In this document: positions 9,201 to 17,935 of the stretch, one piece after another
How the letters are laid out: every line of letters starts with the position of its first letter
Numbering within the stretch: the stretch's first letter is position 1
Translations under genes and position numbers: made by a program
The notes under the pieces: model-generated
The model's input: only the letters and a program-made list of their open reading frames with translations
What the model was told of the DNA's origin: nothing
Database searches by the model: none
NCBI GenBank assembly: GCA_964584935.1
Contig: CAZPBN010000011.1
Location: 1 to 64,000 of the forward strand
Reading direction: 5' to 3'
Source of the DNA: CAZPBN01 sp964584935
Lineage (GTDB): Bacteria; Acidobacteriota; Aminicenantia; Aminicenantales; Aminicenantaceae
Length of the DNA stretch: 64,000 nt

Positions 9201-9996
9201 AATTAAAGAAATATCATCTGATTCTGATTTGCAGAAATGTGTTTTCATACAAAAAGAAGTATGGATGCATATCGATGAAGATGTGAATCCTGTCCATCAA
9301 TTCATCGTATCTCTCCATACAGGTGGAATGCTTCTTGGTGCCTACCGGAATAAAAAGCTGATTGGTTTTGTTTATTCTTTTCCAGCGATCCATCAGGAGA
9401 AAACAGTTCAACATTCCCATCTTCTGGCTGTTTTGCCGGAATATCGAGGATTGAAGATTGGAAAAAGGCTTAAGTGGGCTCAATTGGATTGGGCCGTAAA
9501 AAATGGTTATGATCTGATCACTTGGACATTTGATCCCCTGCAAGCTCTTAATGCGAACCTTAATCTGCACACCTTGGGCGCGAAAACATACGATTATTAT
9601 TTTAATTTTTATGGTGCTATTCCTTCTTTGATGCTGGGAAAAAATATTCCGACAGACCGGTTTTTAATAGAGTGGAGAATAAAAGAAAAGGAAGTTTATG
9701 ATAGAAAAAGAGGATTGTATGAACAATATGATGTTCAGGCAATCCCCAAAGCTTTGTTTAGAAACGAGCATGAAAAGAATGATTCCCTGCCTGCTGAACC
9801 GGAGCTTTCCTTGAAGGATAGATTAATTCTGGTTGAAATTCCATGTCGAATTAACAATTTTTCTAGGAGCCCGGATTTTATTCGGGAATGGCAAAAAAAC
9901 CTGAGAAAAGTAATGGAGCATTATATTTCCCAGGGATATCAAGGAGAGGATTTTATTGCAGGCAAGCGTTGCTTTTATGTGTTGAAGAAGAGTTGA
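9187..9996 (+). CDS. GNAT-fold acyltransferase (COG3375-like)
   Basis: This 269-residue protein has a GNAT core. HSHLLAVLPEYRGLKIGKRLKWAQ (residues ~72-95) carries the acyl-CoA pyrophosphate-binding R/Q-x-x-G-x-G/A-type loop (YRGLKIGKRL). TWTFDPLQALNANLN.HTLGA is characteristic of the COG3375 family. Members are often encoded beside OSBS/NSAR enolases, as here (44 bases upstream). In Geobacillus a GNAT in this setting N-succinylates D-amino acids. The same role here is an inference. The ATG at 9187 lies 10 bases after AAAGGA; an in-frame TTG at 9178 is too close to that site. Confidence 0.75.
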   Translation: MEQIEIKEISSDSDLQKCVFIQKEVWMHIDEDVNPVHQFIVSLHTGGMLLGAYRNKKLIGFVYSFPAIHQEKTVQHSHLLAVLPEYRGLKIGKRLKWAQLDWAVKNGYDLITWTFDPLQALNANLNLHTLGAKTYDYYFNFYGAIPSLMLGKNIPTDRFLIEWRIKEKEVYDRKRGLYEQYDVQAIPKALFRNEHEKNDSLPAEPELSLKDRLILVEIPCRINNFSRSPDFIREWQKNLRKVMEHYISQGYQGEDFIAGKRCFYVLKKS

Positions 9997-10040
9997 GGGA
10001 ATGGGAAGTATTGTTAGTTTTTGTGAATAGGTAGATAACA

Positions 10041-11144
10041 ATGATAGATCACATCGAACTTTCGTTATTAAAGCTGCCCTATGTGCATTTTTTCGAAACC
10101 AGTTTTGGACGCGAATACGAACGGACTTTTATTTTGGTGAAGATAAAAGAAGGAGGGATTTGTGGATACGGAGAAGTGGTCGCTGATGAATACCCTTTTT
10201 ATAGTTATGAAACAACTTCCACCGCATGGCATGTTTTGAAAGATTTTTTAGTTCCCCTTGTTATGAAGAAAAAAATAGACACTCCGGAGGGATTTTACAA
10301 TGAAGCGAAAAAATTCAAAGGACATCCCATGGCTAAAGCAGGACTTGAGTTAGCCCTTTGGGATTTGAAAGCGAAGAAAGCTGGAAAGCCGCTTAGTGCC
10401 TTGTACGGAGGAGTGAAAAAAGAAATCCCTTCTGGAGTTAGTGTGGGGATTCAGGACACTCCAGAAGAGCTTCTGGACAGAATTGATTCTTTTCTTAAAG
10501 AAGGATATCAGAGAATAAAAATAAAAATCAAACCGGGTTGGGATGTTTTGATTTGTGAAGAAGTAAGGAAAAGATTTCCGGATATTCTTTTACAGGCGGA
10601 TGCAAATGGAGCTTACAGCCTTAAGGATTTGAAGCTTTTAAAAGAAGTTGACAAATTTGAACTTTTAATGCTGGAACAGCCTTTTCCTCCCTATGATCTG
10701 TGGGATCACAGCCGGCTGCAAAAAGAGATAAAAACACCTCTTTGTCTGGATGAGAGTGTGGTTTCTTTTGATTCGGTTCGGAAAGCCTGGGAGATGAAGA
10801 GCTGCCAGATCATCAATATCAAGGTTGGGCGAATCGGAGGCATTGTGGAATCAAGAAAAATACATGATTTTTGTCAGTCAAAGAATATCCCCGTCTGGTG
10901 TGGAGGGATGCTGGAATCGGGAGTGGGAAGAGCCCATAATATTCATCTGGCAACTCTTCAAAACTTCAAATTTCCCAATGACCTTTCAGCGAGCAGGAGA
11001 TATTATGAACAGGATATCATTGAACCTCCCATTAAAATAACCAATCAGGGGACCATAAAAGTCCCGGAGTTTCCTGGAATAGGGGTAGTCATTGAGGAAA
11101 AAAGGGTCAAAAAAGCCACTTTAAGAAAAGAAATTTTTAAATAG
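10041..11144 (+). CDS. menC: o-Succinylbenzoate synthase / N-succinylamino acid racemase
   Basis: This 367-residue enolase-superfamily enzyme has an N-terminal capping domain and a TIM barrel with the full catalytic set. These are the KIK motif (K160, K162), metal ligands D187 (DAN), E212 (LEQ) and D237 (LDES), and the opposing lysine K261 (KVGR). The WCGGMLESGVGRAHN stretch is diagnostic of the OSBS/NSAR family. Family members make o-succinylbenzoate for menaquinone, racemise N-acylamino acids, or do both. No other men gene is in the window, and a GNAT gene lies directly upstream, so the NSAR role is more likely here. It is the last gene of the 7.3-11.1 kb run. The menC symbol denotes the family only. 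Confidence 0.85.
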   Translation: MIDHIELSLLKLPYVHFFETSFGREYERTFILVKIKEGGICGYGEVVADEYPFYSYETTSTAWHVLKDFLVPLVMKKKIDTPEGFYNEAKKFKGHPMAKAGLELALWDLKAKKAGKPLSALYGGVKKEIPSGVSVGIQDTPEELLDRIDSFLKEGYQRIKIKIKPGWDVLICEEVRKRFPDILLQADANGAYSLKDLKLLKEVDKFELLMLEQPFPPYDLWDHSRLQKEIKTPLCLDESVVSFDSVRKAWEMKSCQIINIKVGRIGGIVESRKIHDFCQSKNIPVWCGGMLESGVGRAHNIHLATLQNFKFPNDLSASRRYYEQDIIEPPIKITNQGTIKVPEFPGIGVVIEEKRVKKATLRKEIFK

Positions 11145-11153
11145 GGCAACATT

Positions 11154-11187
11154 TATCCTCTTTTAGACGTATTTATAAAGGAGGATA
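11154..11187 (+). other. Hairpin after the enolase gene
   Basis: A 12-bp stem with one mismatch (11154-11165/11176-11187) and a 10-base loop lies 9 bases after the stop. No U-tract follows, so it may be a processing or pause site rather than an intrinsic terminator. Confidence 0.4.
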
Positions 11188-11325
11188 GAGAATTATTCTT
11201 GTTGATTAGAAGAAGGACTCTTTTATTTTTCATTCCAGTGATATGAAAAGAAAAGAAACACAAATCAATCCTTAGTTTATTCTCAATCATCAAAGTTTAT
11301 TTAATGTTGGTAAAGGAGTTGACAT

Positions 11326-12624
11326 ATGAAAAAGATTAGTGGCTATTTTTTACTGTTTGTGTTTTCGGTCAGTTTGACAGCTGCCCAGTCAGTTACCCCT
11401 CAAACCGAACAAGTTGACATAGAATCCCTGAAGGAGAAAGCACCAAAAGTATTTATAGACTGCGGATGGTGTGATATTGAATACATCAAAACTGAAATCA
11501 CGTTTGTTAATTATGTCAGAGAGAGAAAAGAAGCCCAGATTCATATTCTTGTAACCACTCTGAGAACAGGAGGCGGAGGAAAAGAATACACCATATCTTT
11601 TATCGGGCAAGGTGAATTTGATGGTATTGATGATACTCATAAGTATTTTTCCAAACAGACAGATACAGAAGATGAAATCAGAGAAGGCCTTGTCAAAGCT
11701 TTAAAAGTTGGATTGATGAGCTATGTTGCCAAAACACCCATCGCAAGCCGGATCAATATTTCTTATTATCCGGAACGAAAAGCAGAAGAGGTGAAAGACA
11801 AATGGGATTTCTGGGTGTTCAGCCTCAGCAGTAGGGGGCGGTTGAGCGGAGAGGAATCTTATAAATCACATTCTTTTAGTGGTTCTTTATCAGCCAACAG
11901 GATTACCGAAGAGTTAAAGATCAATCTATCTTTATCCGGATCCTTTTACAAAGATGAATTTATTTATGAGGAAGAAACCATCGAAAGCACTTCAGACAGC
12001 ATGTATTTCTATGGTCTTTGTGTGAAAAGTATTAGTGACCATTGGTCTGTTGGAGGATATTTTACAGCTGATTCTTCCACTTTTGAAAATATCAAGTTTT
12101 CTTTCAATCCGGCTGCTGCTGTTGAGTATAATTTTTATCCGTATTCAGAATCGACCCGGAGACAGTTTCGTCTGTTATACAAAATCGGATACAATCATGT
12201 CCGCTACAGGGAGGAGACGATATTTGATAAAATATCAGAAGACCTGTGGAATGAATCGTTATCAGCTACGTTTGATATCAAAGAGAAATGGGGAAGTGTG
12301 AGCACAACTCTTTCCGGTTCCCATTATTTCCATGATTTTAGCAAATACCGCTTAACACTTTTCACCATCATTAATCTCAGACTTTTTAAAGGGCTTAGTT
12401 TTTTTGCCTTTGGAGGAGGATCAAGGATTCATGACCAGTTGAACCTGCTCAAAGGAGAATCGAGCCTGGAAGAAATTCTTTTAAGACGAAAGGAGCTTAA
12501 AACCGATTATAATTATTTCTTTTCTATCGGTTTGAGTTTTACTTTTGGATCCATTTATACAAATGTGGTGAATCCCCGATTTGGTTCATCCGGGCATGGC
12601 GGGATACATGTCATAATTAATTAG
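11326..12624 (+). CDS. Predicted outer-membrane beta-barrel protein, copy 1
   Basis: This 432-residue protein begins with a signal peptide (MKKISGYFLLFVFSVSLTAA). A small globular domain follows at residues ~35-150, with the motif KVFIDCGWCDIEYIKTEITFVNYVR. A C-terminal half of alternating hydrophobic/aromatic strands, beginning WDFWVFSLSS, ends in a terminal strand-like segment. I know this as a conserved hypothetical family without an assigned function. GTAAAGGAG precedes the ATG. The next gene is a full-length paralog 45 bases downstream, so the pair arose by tandem duplication and is probably co-transcribed. Confidence 0.75.
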   Translation: MKKISGYFLLFVFSVSLTAAQSVTPQTEQVDIESLKEKAPKVFIDCGWCDIEYIKTEITFVNYVRERKEAQIHILVTTLRTGGGGKEYTISFIGQGEFDGIDDTHKYFSKQTDTEDEIREGLVKALKVGLMSYVAKTPIASRINISYYPERKAEEVKDKWDFWVFSLSSRGRLSGEESYKSHSFSGSLSANRITEELKINLSLSGSFYKDEFIYEEETIESTSDSMYFYGLCVKSISDHWSVGGYFTADSSTFENIKFSFNPAAAVEYNFYPYSESTRRQFRLLYKIGYNHVRYREETIFDKISEDLWNESLSATFDIKEKWGSVSTTLSGSHYFHDFSKYRLTLFTIINLRLFKGLSFFAFGGGSRIHDQLNLLKGESSLEEILLRRKELKTDYNYFFSIGLSFTFGSIYTNVVNPRFGSSGHGGIHVIIN

Positions 12625-12669
12625 AAATATCCTTTGGATGTCAATTATCGGTGCAAAGAGGAGATCAAG

Positions 12670-13959
12670 ATGAGAAAGTTGATTGTTTTTAGTAATGTTT
12701 TATTTTTTATTTTTATCTGTTTTGTTCCCGTTGTTATTCCGCAAGGAGAACAAATAGACAAAGAAATGGAGGAGAAAAGCATCTCTAAAGTATTTATCGA
12801 GTGTGAAGAATCTATGATGGAATATATTAAAAAAGAAATTGTGTTTGTTGACTATGTGAACAGCAAAGAAGAAGCCCAGATAGTTGTTACTATTGAAAAG
12901 CATTTAAAAAAAGCTGGAGGGATAGAGTGCTTTCTGTCTTTCGAGGGACAGAAGAATTTTGATGGGGACAATGATGTATTGAAGTATCAAGCAGACATCG
13001 ATGAAAAAGAAGATAAGATCAATAAGGAACTGGTCAACATTTTTAAAATGGGAATTATGCGGTATGTGGGGAAAACCGAGGTTTCAGACAGAATTTCTAT
13101 AAATTTCATGGACAAGGTTGAGCCCACAAATGTTGTGGACAAGTGGGATTTCTGGGTATTCAGTATCAGTGCGCATACTTTTATTAATGGACAAAAGTTA
13201 TTTAACAGTTCGAGCTATTATGGATCCTTTTCAGCAAACCGGGTCACTCCCGAGCTGAAAATTAGATTTTTTTTGGGAGGATCATTTCGAAATGAAAATT
13301 ATACGTTTGATGATGAAGTCATAGAAAGCTCCTCCAACAGTCAATATTTAAACGGGCTTATAGTGAAGAGCATTGGGGATCACTGGTCTATAGGAGGCTA
13401 TATTTCTGCCAATTCTTCAACTTATTCAAATATCAAATACAGAATAAATCCTGCTCCCGCCATTGAATTCAATATTTTTCCTTATGACCAATCCACAAAA
13501 AGACAGTTGAGGCTTTTATACAGAATTGGATACATTTCGGTTAAATACAGAGAAGAAACAATTTATGAAAAAACCTATGAGAATTTATGGAGAGAGTCCT
13601 TATCCGCAACTCTTGAACTGAAACAAAAGTGGGGAACCCTTAGTGCTTCCCTAGAAGGCTCTCACTATTTCCATGACTTCAGCAAAAACCGGTTGGAATT
13701 ACGAGGGGCGTTGTCTTTGAGAATCATCAAAGGACTCGATTTTAACATACGCGGAAATTATTCAAGTATCCATGACCAATTATCCCTACCCAGAGAAGGA
13801 GCCTCTCTGGAAGAAATCTTGCTTCATATCAAAGAACTTGAGACAACTTATGACTATTATTTCTCGGTTGGATTGAGCTATACATTTGGTTCTATTAAGA
13901 GCAATGTGGTGAATCCGCGTTTCGGCACTGGAGGCAAAAGCATTAGCATAACCATGTAA
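12670..13959 (+). CDS. Predicted outer-membrane beta-barrel protein, copy 2
   Basis: This 429-residue paralog of the preceding gene has the same architecture: signal peptide (MRKLIVFSNVLFFIFICFVPVV), a globular domain with KVFIECEESMMEYIKKEIVFVDYV, then a barrel-like half starting WDFWVFSIS. The two CysX2Cys-like cysteines of copy 1 (CGWC) are CEES here, so only one cysteine is kept. ASLEEILL, DHWSIGGY and VVNPRFG are shared word for word or nearly so. The chosen ATG at 12670 follows GAGGAGATCAAG; an upstream in-frame ATG at 12634 would add a non-signal-like leader. Confidence 0.75.
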   Translation: MRKLIVFSNVLFFIFICFVPVVIPQGEQIDKEMEEKSISKVFIECEESMMEYIKKEIVFVDYVNSKEEAQIVVTIEKHLKKAGGIECFLSFEGQKNFDGDNDVLKYQADIDEKEDKINKELVNIFKMGIMRYVGKTEVSDRISINFMDKVEPTNVVDKWDFWVFSISAHTFINGQKLFNSSSYYGSFSANRVTPELKIRFFLGGSFRNENYTFDDEVIESSSNSQYLNGLIVKSIGDHWSIGGYISANSSTYSNIKYRINPAPAIEFNIFPYDQSTKRQLRLLYRIGYISVKYREETIYEKTYENLWRESLSATLELKQKWGTLSASLEGSHYFHDFSKNRLELRGALSLRIIKGLDFNIRGNYSSIHDQLSLPREGASLEEILLHIKELETTYDYYFSVGLSYTFGSIKSNVVNPRFGTGGKSISITM

Positions 13960-13960
13960 A

Positions 13961-13978
13961 AACTGAAAATTTTCAGTT
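13961..13978. other. Perfect 18-bp palindrome AACTGAAAATTTTCAGTT
   Basis: This palindrome begins one base after the stop codon of the second barrel gene. It has no loop and no following U-tract, so it may be a protein-binding site or a weak 3' structure rather than a classical terminator. Confidence 0.45.
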
Positions 13979-14026
13979 ATTATATGAATTGAGAAAATGA
14001 CAGGGATATGATAGTTTTTAAACAGG

Positions 14027-16060
14027 ATGAACACCCAATTCCTTAAACGCCTTCAATTTTTTTTAATATTCCTCATACTTATCCTTATTGTGGGAAGTGT
14101 TTTAGCAGGCTGGGTGTTTAAATGGCCCAATTTTTATCCTTTTATAACTCTTCTGAGGCTTATTAAGGAATATGGGATTGCCGCACTCTGCTCATTGCCG
14201 GTTCTGGGAATCGGATACTGGATAAAAAACCGGATCATCAAGGATTCTTTGTTTTCAAAACCATTACCAGCTTTTTTTCTATCCTGGAGACTAGGGTGGG
14301 CCTTCATTGTTGGAATAGGGATTCTTCTGCTTGCTTCAGGATTGTACTTTGATTTTGTTTGGGTCGCCTTTGCAGGGATAGGAAATCTTTTTGTTTTAGC
14401 TTGGGTTGTCAAAAATTATAAAAATATAGCAAAATGGGTTCGCGGTTTCTTTAAATCCGATAATAAGAAACAAAAGAAAAATAATCCTTTCAACTGGATT
14501 GATATTTTCAGCGTTTTTATTACCCTTATCATCCTGTTTTCTGTACTGGCAGCTCTCCTTCCCCCTGATATTCGGGATGAATTGACCTATCATCTGGTTC
14601 TCCCCCGTCTATGGGGTCTTCAAAACAACTTTATGGTTCCGGTCGATAACCTGCACTGGCTCTTTCCGGCAAATGCGGAGATTATATGGGGATACGGTCT
14701 TGCATCGGGAGGGTTACATGTGCCCCGGATATTATCTTTGTTTTTTGGATTGGTCACTCTTGTCTTCATAAGGTGGTGGTTGAAGGAAGCCGGGTATGAC
14801 CGGTGGACAATCAAATCAAGCCTTCTGTTTCTTTTAATAACGCCTGTTGTCACAGTAATGCTGAGTGTGTGTTATGTGGAATGGTTGATGATATTTTTTA
14901 TTCTGATGGGTTGGTATATGGCTTTGAAGTTTCTCAAAACCAGGAACAACAAATTGGCTTACTTGAGCGGGCTGTTCTGGGCTGTGGCTGCCGGCATGAA
15001 GTATACGGCACTCCTGTTTATTTTTCTCCTCTGCCTTGATTTGATTGTAATCAAATATAGAAATAAGACCAAGATAAATATGAAGCCTTTGATCATCAGC
15101 CTGATCATTGCGCTCCTTATTTTTTATGGAACTTGGATTGTCCGGAATGCGTATCTGACAGGAGATCCCTTTTACCCTCTTGGAGGCCACGTGTTGTCCA
15201 AAATCGGAATCGGTGCCCAGGAGAAAGTCCATGAAGCGGAAAAACTTTTAAGTTATTCCCGTCAAGAAGGCCTTTGGAAGTGGTTGCCCTGGATATATCA
15301 TTCAACAGCTGAAAGAGTGGTTGATCACAGAATGCACATTGGGTGGCCGGTTCTCCTGGTGATGGTTATTCTGATTGGATGGAGAATGAAGACAGGAAAA
15401 CCCTGGTTATCCGTTGTGATTTCATCCATTGTTCTGTTGATTTTTAGTCCCTCCCCGCGGGTGTATTTTCCGGTTATGATGCTGGCTTTTTTGTTCCTTC
15501 CGGATATGTTCCATTATTTGCGAGAAAACCGTTGGCTTAAGACAGCAGTATCTTGGGGGTTGGTGATTCTTCTGATTTCTTCTCTCCCCTGGATTTACTA
15601 TTTTTCATTTATGACGTTTGGAAAAAATGCACAGGAATATTTTCTGGGTAGAATAAATGATGAAGCAATTTTAAAAAGGAATAACTTGCTGACTCCTGTT
15701 ATTCAAAGTATAAGAGAAAAGACCCCTTATGGGACGAGAATCTGGGCTTGGGGAGAGGAATCCGTCTTCTATCTGGACAGGTGGGTTCGTTCAAGCAGTT
15801 ATCTGGATAAACCGGGATTTATAAAAGCATTGGAAAAAGGCGGTTCTGCAAGTATCGATGAATTGATCAACAGTGATTCCATTCATTTCATTCTGGTCAA
15901 TCATAGAAACTGTCCAGTGCCGGTCAAAGCAGTTCGGTCAGAAGCAAAAATATGGAGAATTAACTCCGAACATCAGAAAGAGCTGCACCGATGGATGCAG
16001 AATAATCTGGAAAAAGTTGCCAGAGATAAAAAACATATATTGTATAGAGTCATTCAATAA
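14027..16060 (+). CDS. Polytopic membrane glycosyltransferase-like protein (GT39/GT-C type)
   Basis: This 677-residue protein has about 13 hydrophobic helices followed by a soluble C-terminal domain (from about residue 555). After the helices at ~160-180 comes LLPPDIRDELTYHLVLPRLW, a first extracytoplasmic loop with acidic residues (D..DE) like the catalytic loop of GT-C enzymes that use polyprenyl-phosphate sugars. Fold and layout resemble PMT/ArnT-like proteins of bacteria, though only distant similarity is apparent. The C-terminal YGTRIWAWGEESVFYLDRW segment is common in such proteins. Only ACAGG directly abuts the ATG, so the start is not certain. Confidence 0.7.
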   Translation: MNTQFLKRLQFFLIFLILILIVGSVLAGWVFKWPNFYPFITLLRLIKEYGIAALCSLPVLGIGYWIKNRIIKDSLFSKPLPAFFLSWRLGWAFIVGIGILLLASGLYFDFVWVAFAGIGNLFVLAWVVKNYKNIAKWVRGFFKSDNKKQKKNNPFNWIDIFSVFITLIILFSVLAALLPPDIRDELTYHLVLPRLWGLQNNFMVPVDNLHWLFPANAEIIWGYGLASGGLHVPRILSLFFGLVTLVFIRWWLKEAGYDRWTIKSSLLFLLITPVVTVMLSVCYVEWLMIFFILMGWYMALKFLKTRNNKLAYLSGLFWAVAAGMKYTALLFIFLLCLDLIVIKYRNKTKINMKPLIISLIIALLIFYGTWIVRNAYLTGDPFYPLGGHVLSKIGIGAQEKVHEAEKLLSYSRQEGLWKWLPWIYHSTAERVVDHRMHIGWPVLLVMVILIGWRMKTGKPWLSVVISSIVLLIFSPSPRVYFPVMMLAFLFLPDMFHYLRENRWLKTAVSWGLVILLISSLPWIYYFSFMTFGKNAQEYFLGRINDEAILKRNNLLTPVIQSIREKTPYGTRIWAWGEESVFYLDRWVRSSSYLDKPGFIKALEKGGSASIDELINSDSIHFILVNHRNCPVPVKAVRSEAKIWRINSEHQKELHRWMQNNLEKVARDKKHILYRVIQ

Positions 16061-16099
16061 CAGAAGACTCCCTGCCCATTAAATATAATTGTGTCTTTA

Positions 16100-16189
16100 A
16101 ACTCAACAAACGCAATAAACTCTATCAACGCAATTAACGCTAAAAACGCAACAAACGCGATTAACGCAAATAAGGCAACAAACCCCATT
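16100..16189. repeat. Ten-unit 9-bp degenerate tandem repeat
   Basis: Ten consecutive 9-base units with consensus AACGCAAYA run without a gap between the GT39-like gene and purM. Units differ at 1-4 positions but each starts AA and most start AACGC. The array ends 23 bases before the purM -35 box. It is not within a supported gene. Confidence 0.8.
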
Positions 16190-16211
16190 GATGTTTAATT
16201 TTATTTGCTAT

Positions 16212-16240
16212 TTGACATAAATCATTTAAATTTCTAGAAT
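16212..16240 (+). promoter_or_regulatory. Near-consensus sigma70-type promoter of purM
   Basis: TTGACA (16212-16217) and TAGAAT (16235-16240) have a 17-base spacer. The predicted start near 16247 is about 6 bases before the purM ATG at 16253, which lacks a Shine-Dalgarno sequence. Confidence 0.7.
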
Positions 16241-16252
16241 CAGAGTAAAACC

Positions 16253-17254
16253 ATGAGTGGACTGACCTATAAAAAAGCAGGGGTTGATATTGATAAAGCC
16301 GATGCTTTTATAAAAAAGATAAAACCTCTTATTAAAAACACAGGAAGAAGTGAGGTTCTGGGAAAAATAGGCGGATTCGGGGGACTCTTTCAACCCAAAC
16401 TTAAAGGGGTGAAAGACCCGGTTTTTGTTTCTTCCGCCGATGGAGTGGGAACAAAACTCATTCTAGCAGATCAACTCGGAAAGTATGATACCATAGGAGT
16501 CGATCTTGTAGCCATGTGTGCCAATGATGTGGTGGTCACAGGAGCTGAACCCCTGTTTTTTCTTGATTATATTGCCTGCGGAAGGATCGAAGAGAAAAAA
16601 TTATTTGATGTTGTCAAAGGGATTTCCAAAGGCTGCAGGAAAGCGGGATGTGCTTTAATTGGCGGAGAGACGGCAGAACTCCCGGACTTGTATGAAAATG
16701 AGAAATTCGATCTTGCCGGTTTTTGTGTGGGGATGGTGAGCCGGGAAAAGATTATTAATGGAGAACGTTGCCGGATAGGAGATAAAGTTATAGGAATTGC
16801 CTCCAGTGGAATCCACAGCAACGGTTTCTCCCTTGTCCGGAAAATATTTTCTTATGGTGAAATGAATGATGAACAGAAAATTGAGTTTTTAAGACCCACC
16901 AAAATATACACCAAATTGATATTGAGTCTTTTTAACCAAGTTAATATAAAAGCAATGGCTCATATAACAGGAGGCGGTTTTTTGGATAACATTCCCAGAG
17001 TTTTACCATATAGGTTGGGAGTGCGGATAAATAAAAATTCATGGAATGTGCCATCGGTTTTTCGAAGGATTCAGGAAAAAGGAAAGGTCAAAGAGAAAGA
17101 AATGTTCCGGACTTTTAATATGGGAATTGGAATGGTCATTATTGTGGATAAAAAAGATACGGAGAAAGCTCTTCGTTTTTTAAAGAACAAAGGAGAAAAG
17201 GCATGGCTGATAGGGGAAGTGATTGAAGAAAAGAATAAAGTTGTTTTGGAATAA
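16253..17254 (+). CDS. purM: Phosphoribosylformylglycinamidine cyclo-ligase (AIR synthetase)
   Basis: This 333-residue cytosolic enzyme of purine synthesis uses ATP to close FGAM to AIR. It has the family landmarks: LTYKKAGVDIDKAD at the N-terminus, the glycine-rich GGFGGLF, SSADGVGTKL, VAMCANDVVVTGAEPLFFLDY, GCALIGGETAELPD, and GIASSGIHSNGFSLVR. AHITGGGF opens the C-terminal half of this PurM/PurL-superfamily fold. Length and motif order are normal. It stands alone, not in a pur operon, driven by its own near-consensus promoter with an almost absent 5' leader. Confidence 0.97.
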   Translation: MSGLTYKKAGVDIDKADAFIKKIKPLIKNTGRSEVLGKIGGFGGLFQPKLKGVKDPVFVSSADGVGTKLILADQLGKYDTIGVDLVAMCANDVVVTGAEPLFFLDYIACGRIEEKKLFDVVKGISKGCRKAGCALIGGETAELPDLYENEKFDLAGFCVGMVSREKIINGERCRIGDKVIGIASSGIHSNGFSLVRKIFSYGEMNDEQKIEFLRPTKIYTKLILSLFNQVNIKAMAHITGGGFLDNIPRVLPYRLGVRINKNSWNVPSVFRRIQEKGKVKEKEMFRTFNMGIGMVIIVDKKDTEKALRFLKNKGEKAWLIGEVIEEKNKVVLE

Positions 17255-17262
17255 AATTCTTT

Positions 17263-17292
17263 CCGGAAATGGACTCCTTTTTCCATTTCGGG
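17263..17292 (+). terminator. Hairpin after purM, weak terminator candidate
   Basis: An 11-bp stem with one mismatch (17263-17273/17282-17292) and an 8-base loop lies just after the purM stop. There is no U-tract on the purM strand, so termination is uncertain. Confidence 0.3.
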
Positions 17293-17370
17293 CTGTTCCG
17301 TGTATGAATGATCTTAATTTGATATAATAAAGGATAAGTTTGATCCATAGAAAGGAGAAAGTAGGTAATT

Positions 17371-17886
17371 ATGGCAAAGAAATCAAGCTCTCATATTTTT
17401 AAAGAACAAAGAGTGGGCGTTTTTGTGGATGTTCAGAACATGTATTATTCTGCAAAATATATATATAAAAAGAAAGTCAATTTTTCTTCTATATTGAATG
17501 AAGCAGTTAGAGGAAGGCGTTTGATAAGAGCGATCGCTTATGTGATCAAAGCAGATGTTAAAGATGAAAGTAATTTTTTTGATGCCTTAAAAAATATTGG
17601 CTATCAAGTAAAGTCAAAGGATCTCCAGGTGTTTTTTGGTGGAGCCAAAAAGGGAGACTGGGATGTGGGTATTTCTGTTGATATGATAGAACTAGCGCCA
17701 AAACTGGATACCATGGTTCTTGTCAGTGGAGACGGGGATTTTGTGCCTTTGGTGGAACATCTCAAGCATGCCCTCGGTTGTTATCTGGAAGTGATGGCTT
17801 TTGGAAAATCGAGTTCACAAAAGCTGATTGAAGAAACGGACCGTTTTGTTGATCTGGATCAGATCAAGCAAAAATTACTTATTTAA
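17371..17886 (+). CDS. NYN-domain protein (LabA/DUF88 family)
   Basis: This 171-residue protein has a PIN-like NYN fold: VGVFVDVQNMYYSAK holds the first catalytic aspartate, AYVIKAD follows, and VGISVDMIEL...LVSGDGDFVPLVEHLK holds the later acidic cluster (GDGDF). Such proteins are proposed metal-dependent RNases, with cytoplasmic location. AGAAAGGAG precedes the ATG. A TATAAT hexamer lies at 17323-17328, but a matching -35 box is not clear. The gene is convergent with the Asp-box protein gene downstream. The RNA target is not predictable. Confidence 0.85.
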   Translation: MAKKSSSHIFKEQRVGVFVDVQNMYYSAKYIYKKKVNFSSILNEAVRGRRLIRAIAYVIKADVKDESNFFDALKNIGYQVKSKDLQVFFGGAKKGDWDVGISVDMIELAPKLDTMVLVSGDGDFVPLVEHLKHALGCYLEVMAFGKSSSQKLIEETDRFVDLDQIKQKLLI

Positions 17887-17935
17887 GGAACGATTGATTT
17901 GATAGCTTTGTCCTCTTTTTCAAAGGAGGTTGGAT

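Noticed and set aside
16100..16189. Possible CRISPR-like repeat array
   Set aside because: The period is 9 bases with no spacers; it is a tandem repeat, and no cas gene is near.
17263..17292. Confident terminator after purM
   Set aside because: The stem is good but no U-tract follows, so it was listed only with low confidence.
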